The notes beneath the pieces are model-generated. The model made no database searches. It saw only the letters and a program-made list of their open reading frames with translations, and was not told the origin of the DNA. A DNA stretch of 39,602 bases. Origin: Chthoniobacterales bacterium (GTDB taxonomy: Bacteria > Verrucomicrobiota > Verrucomicrobiia > Chthoniobacterales > UBA10450). The stretch spans positions 1 through 39,602 of the forward strand of contig JACDGM010000037.1 of NCBI GenBank assembly GCA_013815325.1. The letters are read 5' to 3'. The translations under genes and the position numbers were made by a program. Below, piece after piece: positions 1 through 8,196 of this stretch. Within the stretch, counting starts at the first letter, position 1; every line of letters begins with the position of its first letter.

Positions 1-1307
1 AGACTGTGGCAGAGTTTTTAGCGGGCGAATCGATGCCGCCGCGCGGCGTCGTGATCGTCGATGAGGCTGGGCAAATCGGGGCGAGGCAACTCCTGGAACT
101 GCTCAATCGAGTGAAGTCCGCCGGTGGGCGCGTCATCCTCTCCGGGGACACACGACAGCACGGTCCGGTTGAGGCTTCGGACGCGCTGCGAGCGATCGAA
201 CTCTATGCCGGCTTAGATCCGGCTGAGCTAAACGCGATTCGCCGGCAAGACCCAGCGCGAGGCGCAAGCGAAGCGCAACGAGATCAGATTCGGAAGTATC
301 GAGAAGCGGTCAAGCGGGCGTCTGAGGATGACGTTGTCGGTTCATTCGATAAACTGGAAGCACTTGGAGCGGTTGAGGAGTGCTCGCCGGACGCGCTCCG
401 CAGTAAACTGGCTAGCGCCTATGCCGATGTGATTGCGAGGAAAGAGAGCGCAATTGTCGTTTCGCAGACTTGGGACGAGATTGATGAACTCAACGAGAAG
501 ATTCGGTCTCAACTGCGAGAGAAAAAATTCCTCGCGGAGTCGGAAGTATGCATCACCGCACTCCGGCAGATTGATCTCACCGCGGCGCAGAAACAGGACC
601 CACGTTTTTATCCTGCCGATCATGTCGTGGTTTTCAATCGTAAGGTCGGCCGCTGCCAACGCGGTGACGTAGGCCGAATCTACGGTTTCGTGAAAGGAGG
701 CGCGGTAATCGATACCGGCTATTCCGTGCATCGACTCAAAGATTCCCAGCTCAATGCACTGAATATTTGCCGACCGCAGGCACTCTCGCTCAGCCAAGGT
801 GATCGGTTGCAGCTCAAAGCCAACGCCAAGACTTCTGCAGGACTGAAATTCGCCAATGGCGAATTGGTTACCGTTGCGAAAGTCAGGACAAGCGGTGAGA
901 TCAAACTCACAGACGGCCGGGTCTTGCCAGCGAGCTACCGCCAATTCGTGCGGGGTTACGCCGTGACTTCCTACGGCTCGCAAGGCAAGACCGTCGATCA
1001 CGTGCTCTTTGCCGACTCCGCGATCCGGGCGGCGACAAACACACAGCAGTGGTACGTGACCATCTCTCGCGGGCGAAAAAGCGTCCGCATCTTCACGCCC
1101 GACAAAGAAGCGCTCCGCAAGCACGTGACCCGCAGCGGCGATCGCGCGCTCGCCCTCGATCTCGCACCAACCAAGTCCAGCCGATTCCGCAGTCTGGTCC
1201 GGCCGGGAATGCGGCGAGGTCGTGCGCTTGCGAGGGCGATTGGTCTGATGGCGGCGGCGAAACGTTACGTCCCGCGATTTCAATCGAAGGAGGGCGTCGC
1301 GATATGA
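1..1307 (+). CDS. MobF-family conjugative relaxase, C-terminal helicase part (5'-truncated)
   Basis: Only the C-terminal ~435 residues are in the window; the frame is open to the left edge. What is visible is a superfamily 1B (RecD/TraI-like) helicase: Walker B 'VIVDEAGQIG', motif III 'GDTRQHGPVE', and near the C-terminus the motif 'VTSYGSQGKTVDHVLF' followed by 'YVTISRGRK'. MobF relaxases (TrwC/TraI/TraA) join an N-terminal transesterase to such a helicase, which nicks oriT and unwinds the transferred strand during conjugation. The relaxase domain itself is outside the window, so a stand-alone helicase cannot be excluded. The last codons overlap the next gene by ATGA, suggesting translational coupling. 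Together with the integrase downstream it marks an integrative conjugative or mobilisable element. Confidence 0.82.
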   Translation, partial: TVAEFLAGESMPPRGVVIVDEAGQIGARQLLELLNRVKSAGGRVILSGDTRQHGPVEASDALRAIELYAGLDPAELNAIRRQDPARGASEAQRDQIRKYREAVKRASEDDVVGSFDKLEALGAVEECSPDALRSKLASAYADVIARKESAIVVSQTWDEIDELNEKIRSQLREKKFLAESEVCITALRQIDLTAAQKQDPRFYPADHVVVFNRKVGRCQRGDVGRIYGFVKGGAVIDTGYSVHRLKDSQLNALNICRPQALSLSQGDRLQLKANAKTSAGLKFANGELVTVAKVRTSGEIKLTDGRVLPASYRQFVRGYAVTSYGSQGKTVDHVLFADSAIRAATNTQQWYVTISRGRKSVRIFTPDKEALRKHVTRSGDRALALDLAPTKSSRFRSLVRPGMRRGRALARAIGLMAAAKRYVPRFQSKEGVAI

Positions 1308-1678
1308 GTTTGAAACAATTGTCCAAAGACTCGCGCGGCGAGCCTGGGAACATTATCCAGGACACTCCCGACTGCTGGCATCGCGATCGCGAGCGCACAT
1401 GTCTTCGGGTCGAGATGCGCGCGAACGAAGTGTTCATCTTCCCGTATTCGCAATTTCTTTGCGCTCACCATGTCCGCGCCGCGTCCCACGAAACGTTAAG
1501 AATAACCCTGTCGAATCACGAAATCACGCTGACCGGTCGTCGGTTGGAGAGGCTCTTGCCAGCCTTGCAGGAATTCGCAGTGGATTGGATCAGACCGCTT
1601 CCGACGCGCTATCGCGACCTTGATTGCGGCAGCGACGCGCTGATCACCGCGATCGACGTCAAATCGCTTGACGATTGA
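1304..1678 (+). CDS. Hypothetical protein, 124 aa, coupled to relaxase
   Basis: Unrecognised soluble protein. The ATG overlaps the relaxase stop by four bases (ATGA) and is preceded by a good Shine-Dalgarno sequence (gaaggaggg, about 9 bases upstream), which fixes the start. The middle part (roughly residues 40-85) alternates short strands and reads like a small beta-rich domain ending in an amphipathic helix. There is no signal peptide, membrane segment or metal motif. Its position inside the mobile-element transcription unit suggests an accessory role in transfer, but no function can be assigned. Confidence 0.6.
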   Translation: MSLKQLSKDSRGEPGNIIQDTPDCWHRDRERTCLRVEMRANEVFIFPYSQFLCAHHVRAASHETLRITLSNHEITLTGRRLERLLPALQEFAVDWIRPLPTRYRDLDCGSDALITAIDVKSLDD

Positions 1679-1713
1679 AGCACCGAGCGCGCTCGGTTGT
1701 TAGTAGTGGCAGG

Positions 1714-2058
1714 ATGAAAACGTTGGCCTGTCCACACTGTCAGACACAGGTCCCCGAGCGTGCAAACGTCTGCACCGGGTGCGGCGCGGAAATCGTTCGA
1801 GGCGCAACGAGGAGAGAACGCTCTCGAATTGGCTTGGCCTTTCTGTGGACCGCTTTTTTGCTCTTGGCGGTGGGCTTGCGCGCCTGGCAGGTTGAGACCG
1901 GTTCAACGCGCTTGCCTCCTCCGAATTCCGATGCAGCGCCCTTCCTTATTTTCGGAGCGCTTGCCTTTCTCACGCTGGCTTACATAAGCGGAAAGACGGC
2001 CGGTCGTTTTCGTCGGTGCTCACAGGTACGCTTTTTCCGCAGCTATCGGCATCAATAG
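1714..2058 (+). CDS. Zinc-ribbon, two-TM membrane protein
   Basis: Small protein (114 aa from ATG 1714; a TTG at 1675 overlapping the previous stop would add 13 residues). The N-terminus has a classic zinc ribbon: CPHC at residues ~6-9 and CTGC at ~20-23 in the context 'ACPHCQTQVPERANVCTGCG'. It is followed by a basic linker and two hydrophobic helices (about 43-58 and 76-94), so the ribbon is probably cytoplasmic and membrane-tethered. Zinc-ribbon-plus-TM proteins are common, mostly uncharacterised, and are used for sensing or assembly. It lies in the same transcription unit as the relaxase. The C-terminus is arginine-rich without a domain. Confidence 0.55.
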   Translation: MKTLACPHCQTQVPERANVCTGCGAEIVRGATRRERSRIGLAFLWTAFLLLAVGLRAWQVETGSTRLPPPNSDAAPFLIFGALAFLTLAYISGKTAGRFRRCSQVRFFRSYRHQ

Positions 2059-2146
2059 ACGCTCGTCGCCGCGGCTCAACCGTCGCAAAGCCGCTCCGGC
2101 GCGAGAGCCAGCAGCGAGGGCCTCGGCGATATCGTCAGCGGCACTC

Positions 2147-2356
2147 ATGGACGCACTTTCGTCTTCGCAGTCTCAAATGGCCAACACCGAAGCGGAACGC
2201 CTCGCCTACTCGGTACAAGAGTCCGCCGACCTTTTGGGAGTCAATTACTTCAGCGTTTACCGGCTGATTCAGCGCGGGAAGCTGCGAGCATGCCGCGCAC
2301 TCAAGGGAAAGTTGCTCGTCCCGCGGGCTGAACTGTTGCGTTTGCTCAAGAGCTGA
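2147..2356 (+). CDS. Excisionase-type helix-turn-helix protein
   Basis: A 69-residue protein (59 if the internal ATG at 2177 is used) with the winged-helix HTH_17 / excisionase signature 'YSVQESADLLGVNYFSVYRLIQRGKLRACRALKGKL', that is, the 'tv.eaA.lLgvs..tvyrli..G.l.a.r.gg...v' pattern. Family members bind DNA as recombination directionality factors (Xis) or small regulators. It lies only 8 bases from the convergent integrase end, which fits an Xis partner that biases the integrase toward excision. No clear ribosome binding site is visible at either start. Confidence 0.65.
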   Translation: MDALSSSQSQMANTEAERLAYSVQESADLLGVNYFSVYRLIQRGKLRACRALKGKLLVPRAELLRLLKS

Positions 2357-2364
2357 CGCCGCAG

Positions 2365-3471
2365 TTATAAGCCGACACCAAAGCTCACGCGCCGCGCCTG
2401 CGAGAAGCTATGTTCGCGGCGCAGATGTCCGTACGTTTTCATGCACAACGCTCCACCGTCCTTGTGTCCCAGCCAGCGCGAGACAGTCGGAATATCGACG
2501 CCACTCTCAATGCAAATGGTGGCGAAAAGATGACGCAGATCATGATGCGTAATTCGTTTCATGCCGATCTTTGCCGCCGCGTGCGTCATGCTATTCTGAC
2601 ATTCGAAGACGCGCATGACGGTCGAAGCCGATGAGTCGTTAGGGCGCTCATTCCGTAATTCGGACAGCATCTGCTCTAGTTCTGATATCATCGGGACATA
2701 CCGCGTCTCGCCATTCTTCGTCGCTGTAATGGGATCGCCTCGGACGTGCATTTCCCCTTGAGCAAGATTCACGTCGGCCCACGTCACATACCGCGCTTCG
2801 CCGATTCGAACGCCGCTGTAAGCAAGAAAGCGCACCAGGTTCGCGCAATCTTTGGATTGCCGTGCGCCCGCCGTCCGAATCTCTTCCACGAAACGCAAGA
2901 ATTCCTGACGGGACGGGAGCTGCAGTCGCTTCTGTTTTACTTTGACCCGGGAAAGTCCCGAGGCCGGATTGTTGAAACGCGCCCCGGTGCTGATCGCTTC
3001 GTCAAACACTGCCCGCAGAGTGCCGATGCTGTTATTGACGACCGTCGGCGCGTATTGTTGCTGATAGCGGGTGAGCCAATTCTCGCAATCTCGATCGCTA
3101 ACCTTGCGCACGTCCATTTCCATCAGAGCTGGCCACGACCGCTTGATAAAATCGATCATCATCTCGCGGTAATCCTTCGAACGCGTTTTAAGAGAAGCGC
3201 TTGCGCGCACCTTGCGCAGATAGACTTCGGAAGCATCGGCCATCGTCATTTTGCCATCCGCAAATGCCTGAACCGATTCGTGACGAGAACGGTACTGGCG
3301 CATTCTGTCTGGAAGCCGTTGCCGGGCAACCGAGAACACAGAGGTGTCGAGGCTCTGTCGAATCACCTTTCCACCCGCCCTAAATCGTGCGTAGTACGTG
3401 CCAGACGGAACGTAACGAAACATGTTTTGAATGCTCGTCTTTTCCCAAAGTGATTCTTCCGTGTTCGGCAT
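2365..3471 (-). CDS. Tyrosine recombinase / site-specific integrase
   Basis: A 368-residue integrase from ATG 3471; a TTG at 3501 is possible but has no family support. The order is an N-terminal Arm-like beta region (1-60), a SAM-like core-binding domain (~75-165) and the catalytic domain (~185-360). The full active site is visible: Arg222 in 'YSGVRIGEAR', Lys252 in the beta-hairpin 'TKNGETRYV', His310/Arg313 in 'HHDLRH', His336 in 'WLGHKDG', and nucleophile Tyr347 in 'MKTYGHL'. It should integrate or excise the element carrying the relaxase. Its 5' end faces tRNA-Thr 257 bases away, the usual attachment target for this family. It contains one CCTAACGA-type octamer (2636-2643). Confidence 0.9.
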   Translation of the reverse strand: MPNTEESLWEKTSIQNMFRYVPSGTYYARFRAGGKVIRQSLDTSVFSVARQRLPDRMRQYRSRHESVQAFADGKMTMADASEVYLRKVRASASLKTRSKDYREMMIDFIKRSWPALMEMDVRKVSDRDCENWLTRYQQQYAPTVVNNSIGTLRAVFDEAISTGARFNNPASGLSRVKVKQKRLQLPSRQEFLRFVEEIRTAGARQSKDCANLVRFLAYSGVRIGEARYVTWADVNLAQGEMHVRGDPITATKNGETRYVPMISELEQMLSELRNERPNDSSASTVMRVFECQNSMTHAAAKIGMKRITHHDLRHLFATICIESGVDIPTVSRWLGHKDGGALCMKTYGHLRREHSFSQARRVSFGVGL

Positions 3472-3658
3472 GGCGCAGCGTCGGCGTCGCCATAGTGCCA
3501 ATTGCTAGTATCGACGCTGCTCAATGGCCGGAGCAATTGATGCCACAACGGACCGGAAGGACGGCGCCATCCTCGATCAGCTTGGCGAATGATGAGAGTC
3601 GGCCGATGGGTTGCGGCGCTCTCTCGACACGGCACGTTGCACACGTCTATTCGGAAAA

Positions 3659-3681
3659 GCGTGTACAAAAGGCGTGTACAA
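3659..3681. repeat. Tandem direct repeat GCGTGTACAA (13-bp period)
   Basis: Two exact copies of GCGTGTACAA at 3659-3668 and 3672-3681, separated by three bases. Each contains the palindrome TGTACA. They lie between the integrase gene and the tRNA, where integrase arm sites, Xis sites or an operator of the int promoter would be expected. The function is inferred from position only. Confidence 0.5.
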
Positions 3682-3727
3682 TGGCGCTTGAAAGCGTTGC
3701 TAGAGAGGCGAGTTTTCCCTCGTAAAT

Positions 3728-3800
3728 GCCGGTATAGCTCAGTTGGTAGAGCAGCTGATTTGTAATCAGCAGGTCATCGGTTCGAACCCGATTGCCGGCT
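3728..3800 (+). tRNA. tRNA-Thr (anticodon UGU)
   Basis: The cloverleaf can be folded by eye. The acceptor GCCGGTA (3728-3734) pairs with TGCCGGC (3793-3799) with one G-T wobble. The D arm contains 'GCTCAGTTGGTAGAGC', the anticodon stem is GCTGA/TCAGC, the seven-base loop TTTGTAA has anticodon TGT at 3761-3763, and the T loop is 'GGTTCGAACCC'. CCA is not encoded. It is the likely attachment target of the neighbouring integrase, although the element lies on its 5' side (see findings). Confidence 0.96.
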
Positions 3801-4004
3801 TGGGCGTATCTTGACTCTTCGCGATCGCGTGCGTGTAGTGAGTTTCACGTTTGTTTGGACATTCATGCTCTGCAAATCGAGCACCGGACAAGAGTTTCTT
3901 CGCCTGGTTATCATCTCGACTGCAGGGGCAAGGCGATTTCTGAGCTCGTCCGGGTATCCAGCCAACCACAGCCGGGCGGATTGCAAAGCGGTTTCCCAGT
4001 TGCT
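3801..4004. other. Intergenic region after tRNA-Thr, possible gene remnant
   Basis: No convincing gene. On the minus strand a short open stretch near 3900-3995 reads 'LWLAGYPDELRNRLAPA', which faintly resembles the TPR tails of adenylate-cyclase/AAA proteins ('LWLLGYPDqA'). It could be a decayed remnant, but the match is too short to call. Confidence 0.2.
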
Positions 4005-5915
4005 TTAGTTCTGAGTGTTCTTTGGGGCGAGATCAGCCACAATTTTTTCGAAGCGTGGATCGCCACGCAGGGCGTCCCAACAAGGGTGCAACTTCAAGTT
4101 GCCGTAGCTTACGGTGCTTCGAATTTTCAGCGTCGCGGCGATTTGCTCGATCGCGAGGTCTTTCTCGCCAGTCCAGGCATAGATCACAGCGAGATATTTC
4201 ATTAGCTCCGCACCATCGATGGCGTCCTTGGTAATCGGCAGCATCTCGACGGCGTGGCGGCCTTCCTGAATGGCTTCGTCCTTGCGCCCAAGGCTGGCGT
4301 CGATCAGCCCTAGCACACAGAAAGCCGGACCATAGTCGGGTTGCTCGCTGACGGTCTTCTGCAGCTCCGCGCGCGCCGCGAGGAAGGCAGTTTGAGCGAC
4401 AGCGGTATCACCTCTAACGCGGGCGGCAAGGCCTTCACACCACGAACGCGGGAAATTCAGATCGGTGGCTATCCCACTTGCCGGCATAACGGCCAACGCT
4501 TGCCTGGCGGCGGTCGAATCGCGTTCGCAGAGGGCGACATACCACCAGTTAGCGGCCAGATCGGCCGCGGACGCCGGATTCTCCGCCAGGATTGTGCTGA
4601 TGGTTTGATGCATAGGCCGCGGGTCGGCCCGCCATTCGAGGTCGACCGAAGCGCGAGTGACGCGGGTATCCAGGTCATGAGGAATCAAGACAAGAGCACG
4701 GTCGAGAGCAGCAGCCATCGCCCCAAACTGCCGGAACTCCTGATAACTCAGAGCGATCTGCTGGAGGATGAAAAAGTTACGCGGATCCAAGGCGAGCGCT
4801 CTTTGCAAGCTGCGCGCGGATTCGTTCCAAAGGTTTTGGCGGCGATCAATGTAGCCGGTTAGCTCGAAGATCTCCGAGTTATTCGGCAGCACACGTTGCG
4901 CCATTGCGAGCTCTCTGCGCGCATGCTCGTAGTCGAGATAGCAGCGGTAGAAAAAATTTGCTCGCGCCAGGTGGGTCTCGCCCGCATCGGGCCGCAGGCG
5001 AACGGCAGTCTTGAGTGCAGCATCGGCCAAAGCCAGACGCGCCGGCGTATGGTCGAGACCAAAGAAATAGAGGTAGTTGTGGGCCGCGGCTAACTGGCAA
5101 TAGGCGAGGAAAAAATCAGGATCGCGCGCGATCGCCTCGTCGAGCAACTGAACGGCTTCGCGCAATTTTTCGTTAATCTGCGCGTTGAGGGAGATGGTTG
5201 CGACGAGCGCCTTGGCACGGAGGTAAAGGCCGTAGGCGGTGAGATCTTTTGTCGGACGCTCGTCGAGGGCAGCTTTCTCTTTGGGTGAAACTGTGGCCTG
5301 GAGTTGTGAGATAACTCGCTGCACGATTTCGCTCTGGATCGCAAAGACATCGGCTAGATCGCGTTCGTAGCGCACTTTCCACAAATGGGTTTTGCTGCGA
5401 GCATCGGTCAGTTGAGCGACGATGCGCAATTTCGCCCCTTCCTGGCGGACACTTCCTTCCAGCACGTAGGCCACGCCGAGGGTTTGGGCGAGCTCGCGTA
5501 AGTTGCGCGGTCTGCTCGCACTGTAGGTGTTGACGGAGGTGCGGTTGATCACCTTGAGGTCCGCCACCTTGGAGAGCGCGCTAAGAATGTCGTCCTGCAC
5601 ACCATCGGCCAAGAACGCATTTTGTTTTTCCTCACTAAGATTCTCGAAAGGAAGCACGGCGATGCTTTTCTCTGGGAGAACAGCCATGGCGGCCGCCTCC
5701 GGCGACGCTGACACGCTGATCAGCTCGGGCGCCAACTGGCGCGACAAACTCCAAATTCCGAAACCCATTGTCAAGATCACCGCGGCGAGGACAGCGGCGG
5801 GCAAAACGCGCTTACGCCCGCGAACTGAACCCGACGAAGCGGCCCTGACTGCACATTCTTCTTTCCGCGTTTCCGTTCTTGCCGGCTTCTCAATTTCGTC
5901 TGTGAAGAGATTCAT
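4005..5915 (-). CDS. TolB-like (FlgO-type) domain and TPR membrane protein
   Basis: A 636-residue protein. After a ~35-residue basic cytoplasmic N-terminus comes one membrane helix (~37-58). Next is the 'SIAVLPFENLSEEKQNAFLADG' domain (~83-205), which carries 'YVLEGSVRQEGAKLRI' and 'LWKVRYERDLADVFAIQSEI'. This alpha/beta domain follows a CadC-type winged helix, kinase or cyclase domain in many bacteria. The remaining ~420 residues are tetratricopeptide repeats, such as 'EDFFLAYCQLAAAH'-like and 'SLQRALALDPRNF'. The usual N-terminal HTH or kinase effector is absent, so this is a membrane-anchored sensing or scaffold version. It is divergent from the sensor kinase across a 259-bp spacer. Its biochemical role is unknown. 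Confidence 0.8.
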   Translation of the reverse strand: MNLFTDEIEKPARTETRKEECAVRAASSGSVRGRKRVLPAAVLAAVILTMGFGIWSLSRQLAPELISVSASPEAAAMAVLPEKSIAVLPFENLSEEKQNAFLADGVQDDILSALSKVADLKVINRTSVNTYSASRPRNLRELAQTLGVAYVLEGSVRQEGAKLRIVAQLTDARSKTHLWKVRYERDLADVFAIQSEIVQRVISQLQATVSPKEKAALDERPTKDLTAYGLYLRAKALVATISLNAQINEKLREAVQLLDEAIARDPDFFLAYCQLAAAHNYLYFFGLDHTPARLALADAALKTAVRLRPDAGETHLARANFFYRCYLDYEHARRELAMAQRVLPNNSEIFELTGYIDRRQNLWNESARSLQRALALDPRNFFILQQIALSYQEFRQFGAMAAALDRALVLIPHDLDTRVTRASVDLEWRADPRPMHQTISTILAENPASAADLAANWWYVALCERDSTAARQALAVMPASGIATDLNFPRSWCEGLAARVRGDTAVAQTAFLAARAELQKTVSEQPDYGPAFCVLGLIDASLGRKDEAIQEGRHAVEMLPITKDAIDGAELMKYLAVIYAWTGEKDLAIEQIAATLKIRSTVSYGNLKLHPCWDALRGDPRFEKIVADLAPKNTQN

Positions 5916-6174
5916 TGATTGGTTTTAAAGGTGGGCTGGCCTGGATCGTTAGGCCGTGAGCCGCGACCCTTGAAGAGCAAAATGTGTTCCAACATCGCCG
6001 CCCCCATGAGGAATAGCGGCAAGTAGCACGATTGTTGCTTTTTCGAGGAAGAATCATCGCGTGCCTGTACCAAAGACCAAACGTGACCGTGCTTAACTCA
6101 TCGAGGATGGCGAAGACATTGCTTCGCTCCGTTGGACGCCATTGGTTGAGACGAGCTCGCCCTTGATCTACGAG
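5916..6174. promoter_or_regulatory. Divergent intergenic region
   Basis: A 259-bp spacer between the minus-strand TPR gene and the plus-strand sensor kinase, so promoters for both must lie here or just inside. No convincing -35/-10 pair could be picked out. It contains one TCGTTAGG octamer at 5946-5953. Confidence 0.35.
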
Positions 6175-8196
6175 ATGCAAAAACTGTGCGATCGCCCCAT
6201 TCGGCAAAAAATCACTTCCGTTATCATGTCGATAGCGGCCGTGGTCCTGCTCCTCGCGTTTGCAGCGCTTTTCTGTTTTCAAGGTTACACGTTAAGGCAG
6301 CACTTCGCCCACGAGCTGGCGGTCGTCGGTGAGATCACGGCACACAATTGCGCCGCAGCGGTCATGTTCAAAGACGAGGAGGCGGCTGCGCAAATCCTGG
6401 GAGGGCTGAAGACGATGCCGCAAATCGTCAGTGCGCGCCTTGAGTTAATGAACCAGCAGCGGCTGGCCTATTTTGGGAACGCGCGCGATGAGCTCCAGAT
6501 CAAAGGCGCGCGATTGAAATCCGGTTTTCGGATCGACAGCACTCGCATCCTCCTCGCGCAGCCAGTCATGGTCGATGGCAAACGGCAGGGGACGCTTTAT
6601 CTCCTGGCTGATTTGGGTGCCTTGACATCACAACTGCTCAGACTCTACGGAGGCATCTTTGCTCTGGTTCTCGCTGCCTCGCTCCTTCTCGCGTTCCTTC
6701 TTTCAAGTCAATTTCTGCGCTTCATTACCGACCCCATTCTCCGTCTCGCGGGCACTGCGCGCACCATCGCCGACCACAAAGATTATTCCGTGCGGGCGAG
6801 CAAAGTATGCGGCGATGAGGTTGGCGTTTTGACCGATGCGTTTAATCAAATGCTGACTCAGATTCAATCGCAAGACAGCGCCCTGCAAGGCGCGCAGCGG
6901 GAGTTACAGCAACAGGTCAGCGCGCTCCAGCGTGAGGTTCGCGAGCGCGAACGCGCGGAAGCGGCCCATGCCCGTCTCACCGCCATTCTTGAAGCGACAC
7001 CGGACATCGTGATCAGCGCGGACCCTAACGATAACGCATTCTATCTAAATCATGCGGGCCGCCAGGTCCTGGGTCTCGCTCAAGACAAGGATATAAGCAG
7101 GCTAAAAACTCTCGATCTTCAGCCGGACTGGGCGCGCGAGATTATCTCGCGCGAAGGATTACCAGGCGCTCTGCAAAACGGATCATGGGCCGGTGAGACA
7201 GCCATCCTCAACGGCAAAGGCCAGGAGGTTCACGTTTCACAAGTGCTGATCGCGCACAAGAACTCGGAGGGCGGGCTGGAATATCTCTCAACGGTGATGC
7301 GCGATATGTCCGATCACCGGCAGGCTGAAGAAGCGTTGCGCGTTTCGCAGCAGAAGTTAATCGAAACCTCGCGCCTTGCAGGTATGGCCGAAGTAGCAAC
7401 CGGAGTCCTGCATAACGTTGGCAATGTCCTTAATAGCGTGAACGTTTCCGCCAGCCTGGTGGTGGAGAAGCTGCGCCGTTCAAAGGCGCCGAAGCTAGCC
7501 CAGGCCGCGGCTCTTCTCACTGCGCATAACGGCCAGCTCGGTGAGTATCTCACCAACGACGTCAACGGACAGAAGCTGCCGGGTTATCTGGCAAAGCTAG
7601 GAGAATTCTTCGTCGCGGAAAATGCCGACCTTCTCCAGGAGGTCGATCAGCTCGGGCGCAACATCGAGCACATCAAAGAGGTCGTCGCCATGCAGCAGAG
7701 TTACGCCAAGGTCAGCGGCGTCTTTGAAGACCTGCCCGCGCACCTTCTCGTCGATGACGCGATCGCCATGAACACAGGCGCCTTCGACCGCCACGGCATC
7801 GTCGTCGATCGCCAATTTTCATCCGTCCCGCTCATCCGGGTGGATCGGCACAAAGTGTTGCAAATCCTCATCAACCTCATTCGCAATGCCAAGTACGCGC
7901 TCGACGAAGTAAAGCGCATCGACAAGCGCATAACGATTTCCATCTTCCCCGACGACGAGGGAAACGTTCACATTGTCGTAGCCGACAACGGCATTGGCAT
8001 TTTACCGGAAAATCTCACCCGCGTTTTCGCGCACGGTTTTACAACCAGGGAAGAAGGGCACGGCTTTGGCTTGCATAGTGGCGCGCTGGCGGCGCACGCG
8101 ATGGGCGGCTCGCTCACGGTCGCGAGTCTCGGCCCTAACCGCGGCGCCACCTTCACTCTCGAGCTTCCCATCGCCATCGCTACACCGAACACATGA
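6175..8196 (+). CDS. Membrane sensor histidine kinase (CHASE8-like, HAMP, PAS)
   Basis: 673 residues from ATG 6175; a TTG at 6142 would add 11. TM1 is ~13-36, followed by a periplasmic sensor of ~115 residues resembling CHASE8 ('AHNCAAAVMFKDEEAAAQIL'), TM2 ~157-177, HAMP ~178-231, coiled coil ~232-262, a PAS domain ~265-385 and the kinase core. The phosphoacceptor is His413 in the unusual H-box 'GVLHNVGNVLNSV', without the usual H-E/D pair. The ATPase has N-box 'LINLIRNAKYAL', G1 'VADNGIGI', F-box 'FAHGFTT' and G2 'GHGFGLH'. There is no receiver domain. It overlaps the hybrid kinase by ATGA, so the pair probably forms one phosphorelay. The ligand is unknown. Confidence 0.88.
   Translation: MQKLCDRPIRQKITSVIMSIAAVVLLLAFAALFCFQGYTLRQHFAHELAVVGEITAHNCAAAVMFKDEEAAAQILGGLKTMPQIVSARLELMNQQRLAYFGNARDELQIKGARLKSGFRIDSTRILLAQPVMVDGKRQGTLYLLADLGALTSQLLRLYGGIFALVLAASLLLAFLLSSQFLRFITDPILRLAGTARTIADHKDYSVRASKVCGDEVGVLTDAFNQMLTQIQSQDSALQGAQRELQQQVSALQREVRERERAEAAHARLTAILEATPDIVISADPNDNAFYLNHAGRQVLGLAQDKDISRLKTLDLQPDWAREIISREGLPGALQNGSWAGETAILNGKGQEVHVSQVLIAHKNSEGGLEYLSTVMRDMSDHRQAEEALRVSQQKLIETSRLAGMAEVATGVLHNVGNVLNSVNVSASLVVEKLRRSKAPKLAQAAALLTAHNGQLGEYLTNDVNGQKLPGYLAKLGEFFVAENADLLQEVDQLGRNIEHIKEVVAMQQSYAKVSGVFEDLPAHLLVDDAIAMNTGAFDRHGIVVDRQFSSVPLIRVDRHKVLQILINLIRNAKYALDEVKRIDKRITISIFPDDEGNVHIVVADNGIGILPENLTRVFAHGFTTREEGHGFGLHSGALAAHAMGGSLTVASLGPNRGATFTLELPIAIATPNT

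Noticed and set aside
342..1283. 313-codon minus-strand open frame opposite the relaxase
   Set aside because: Shadow of the helicase gene, which has clear SF1 motifs on the plus strand.
2746..3453. 235-codon plus-strand open frame opposite the integrase
   Set aside because: The integrase has a complete catalytic residue set on the minus strand; this frame has no recognisable domain.
3774..3986. 70-codon minus-strand frame with 'LWLAGYPDEL', possible TPR remnant
   Set aside because: Similarity to cyclase/AAA TPR tails is limited to about ten residues and it runs through the tRNA; noted only as a weak possibility.
4341..4862. 173-codon plus-strand open frame within the TPR gene
   Set aside because: Antisense shadow; the TPR protein has consistent repeat structure across this region.
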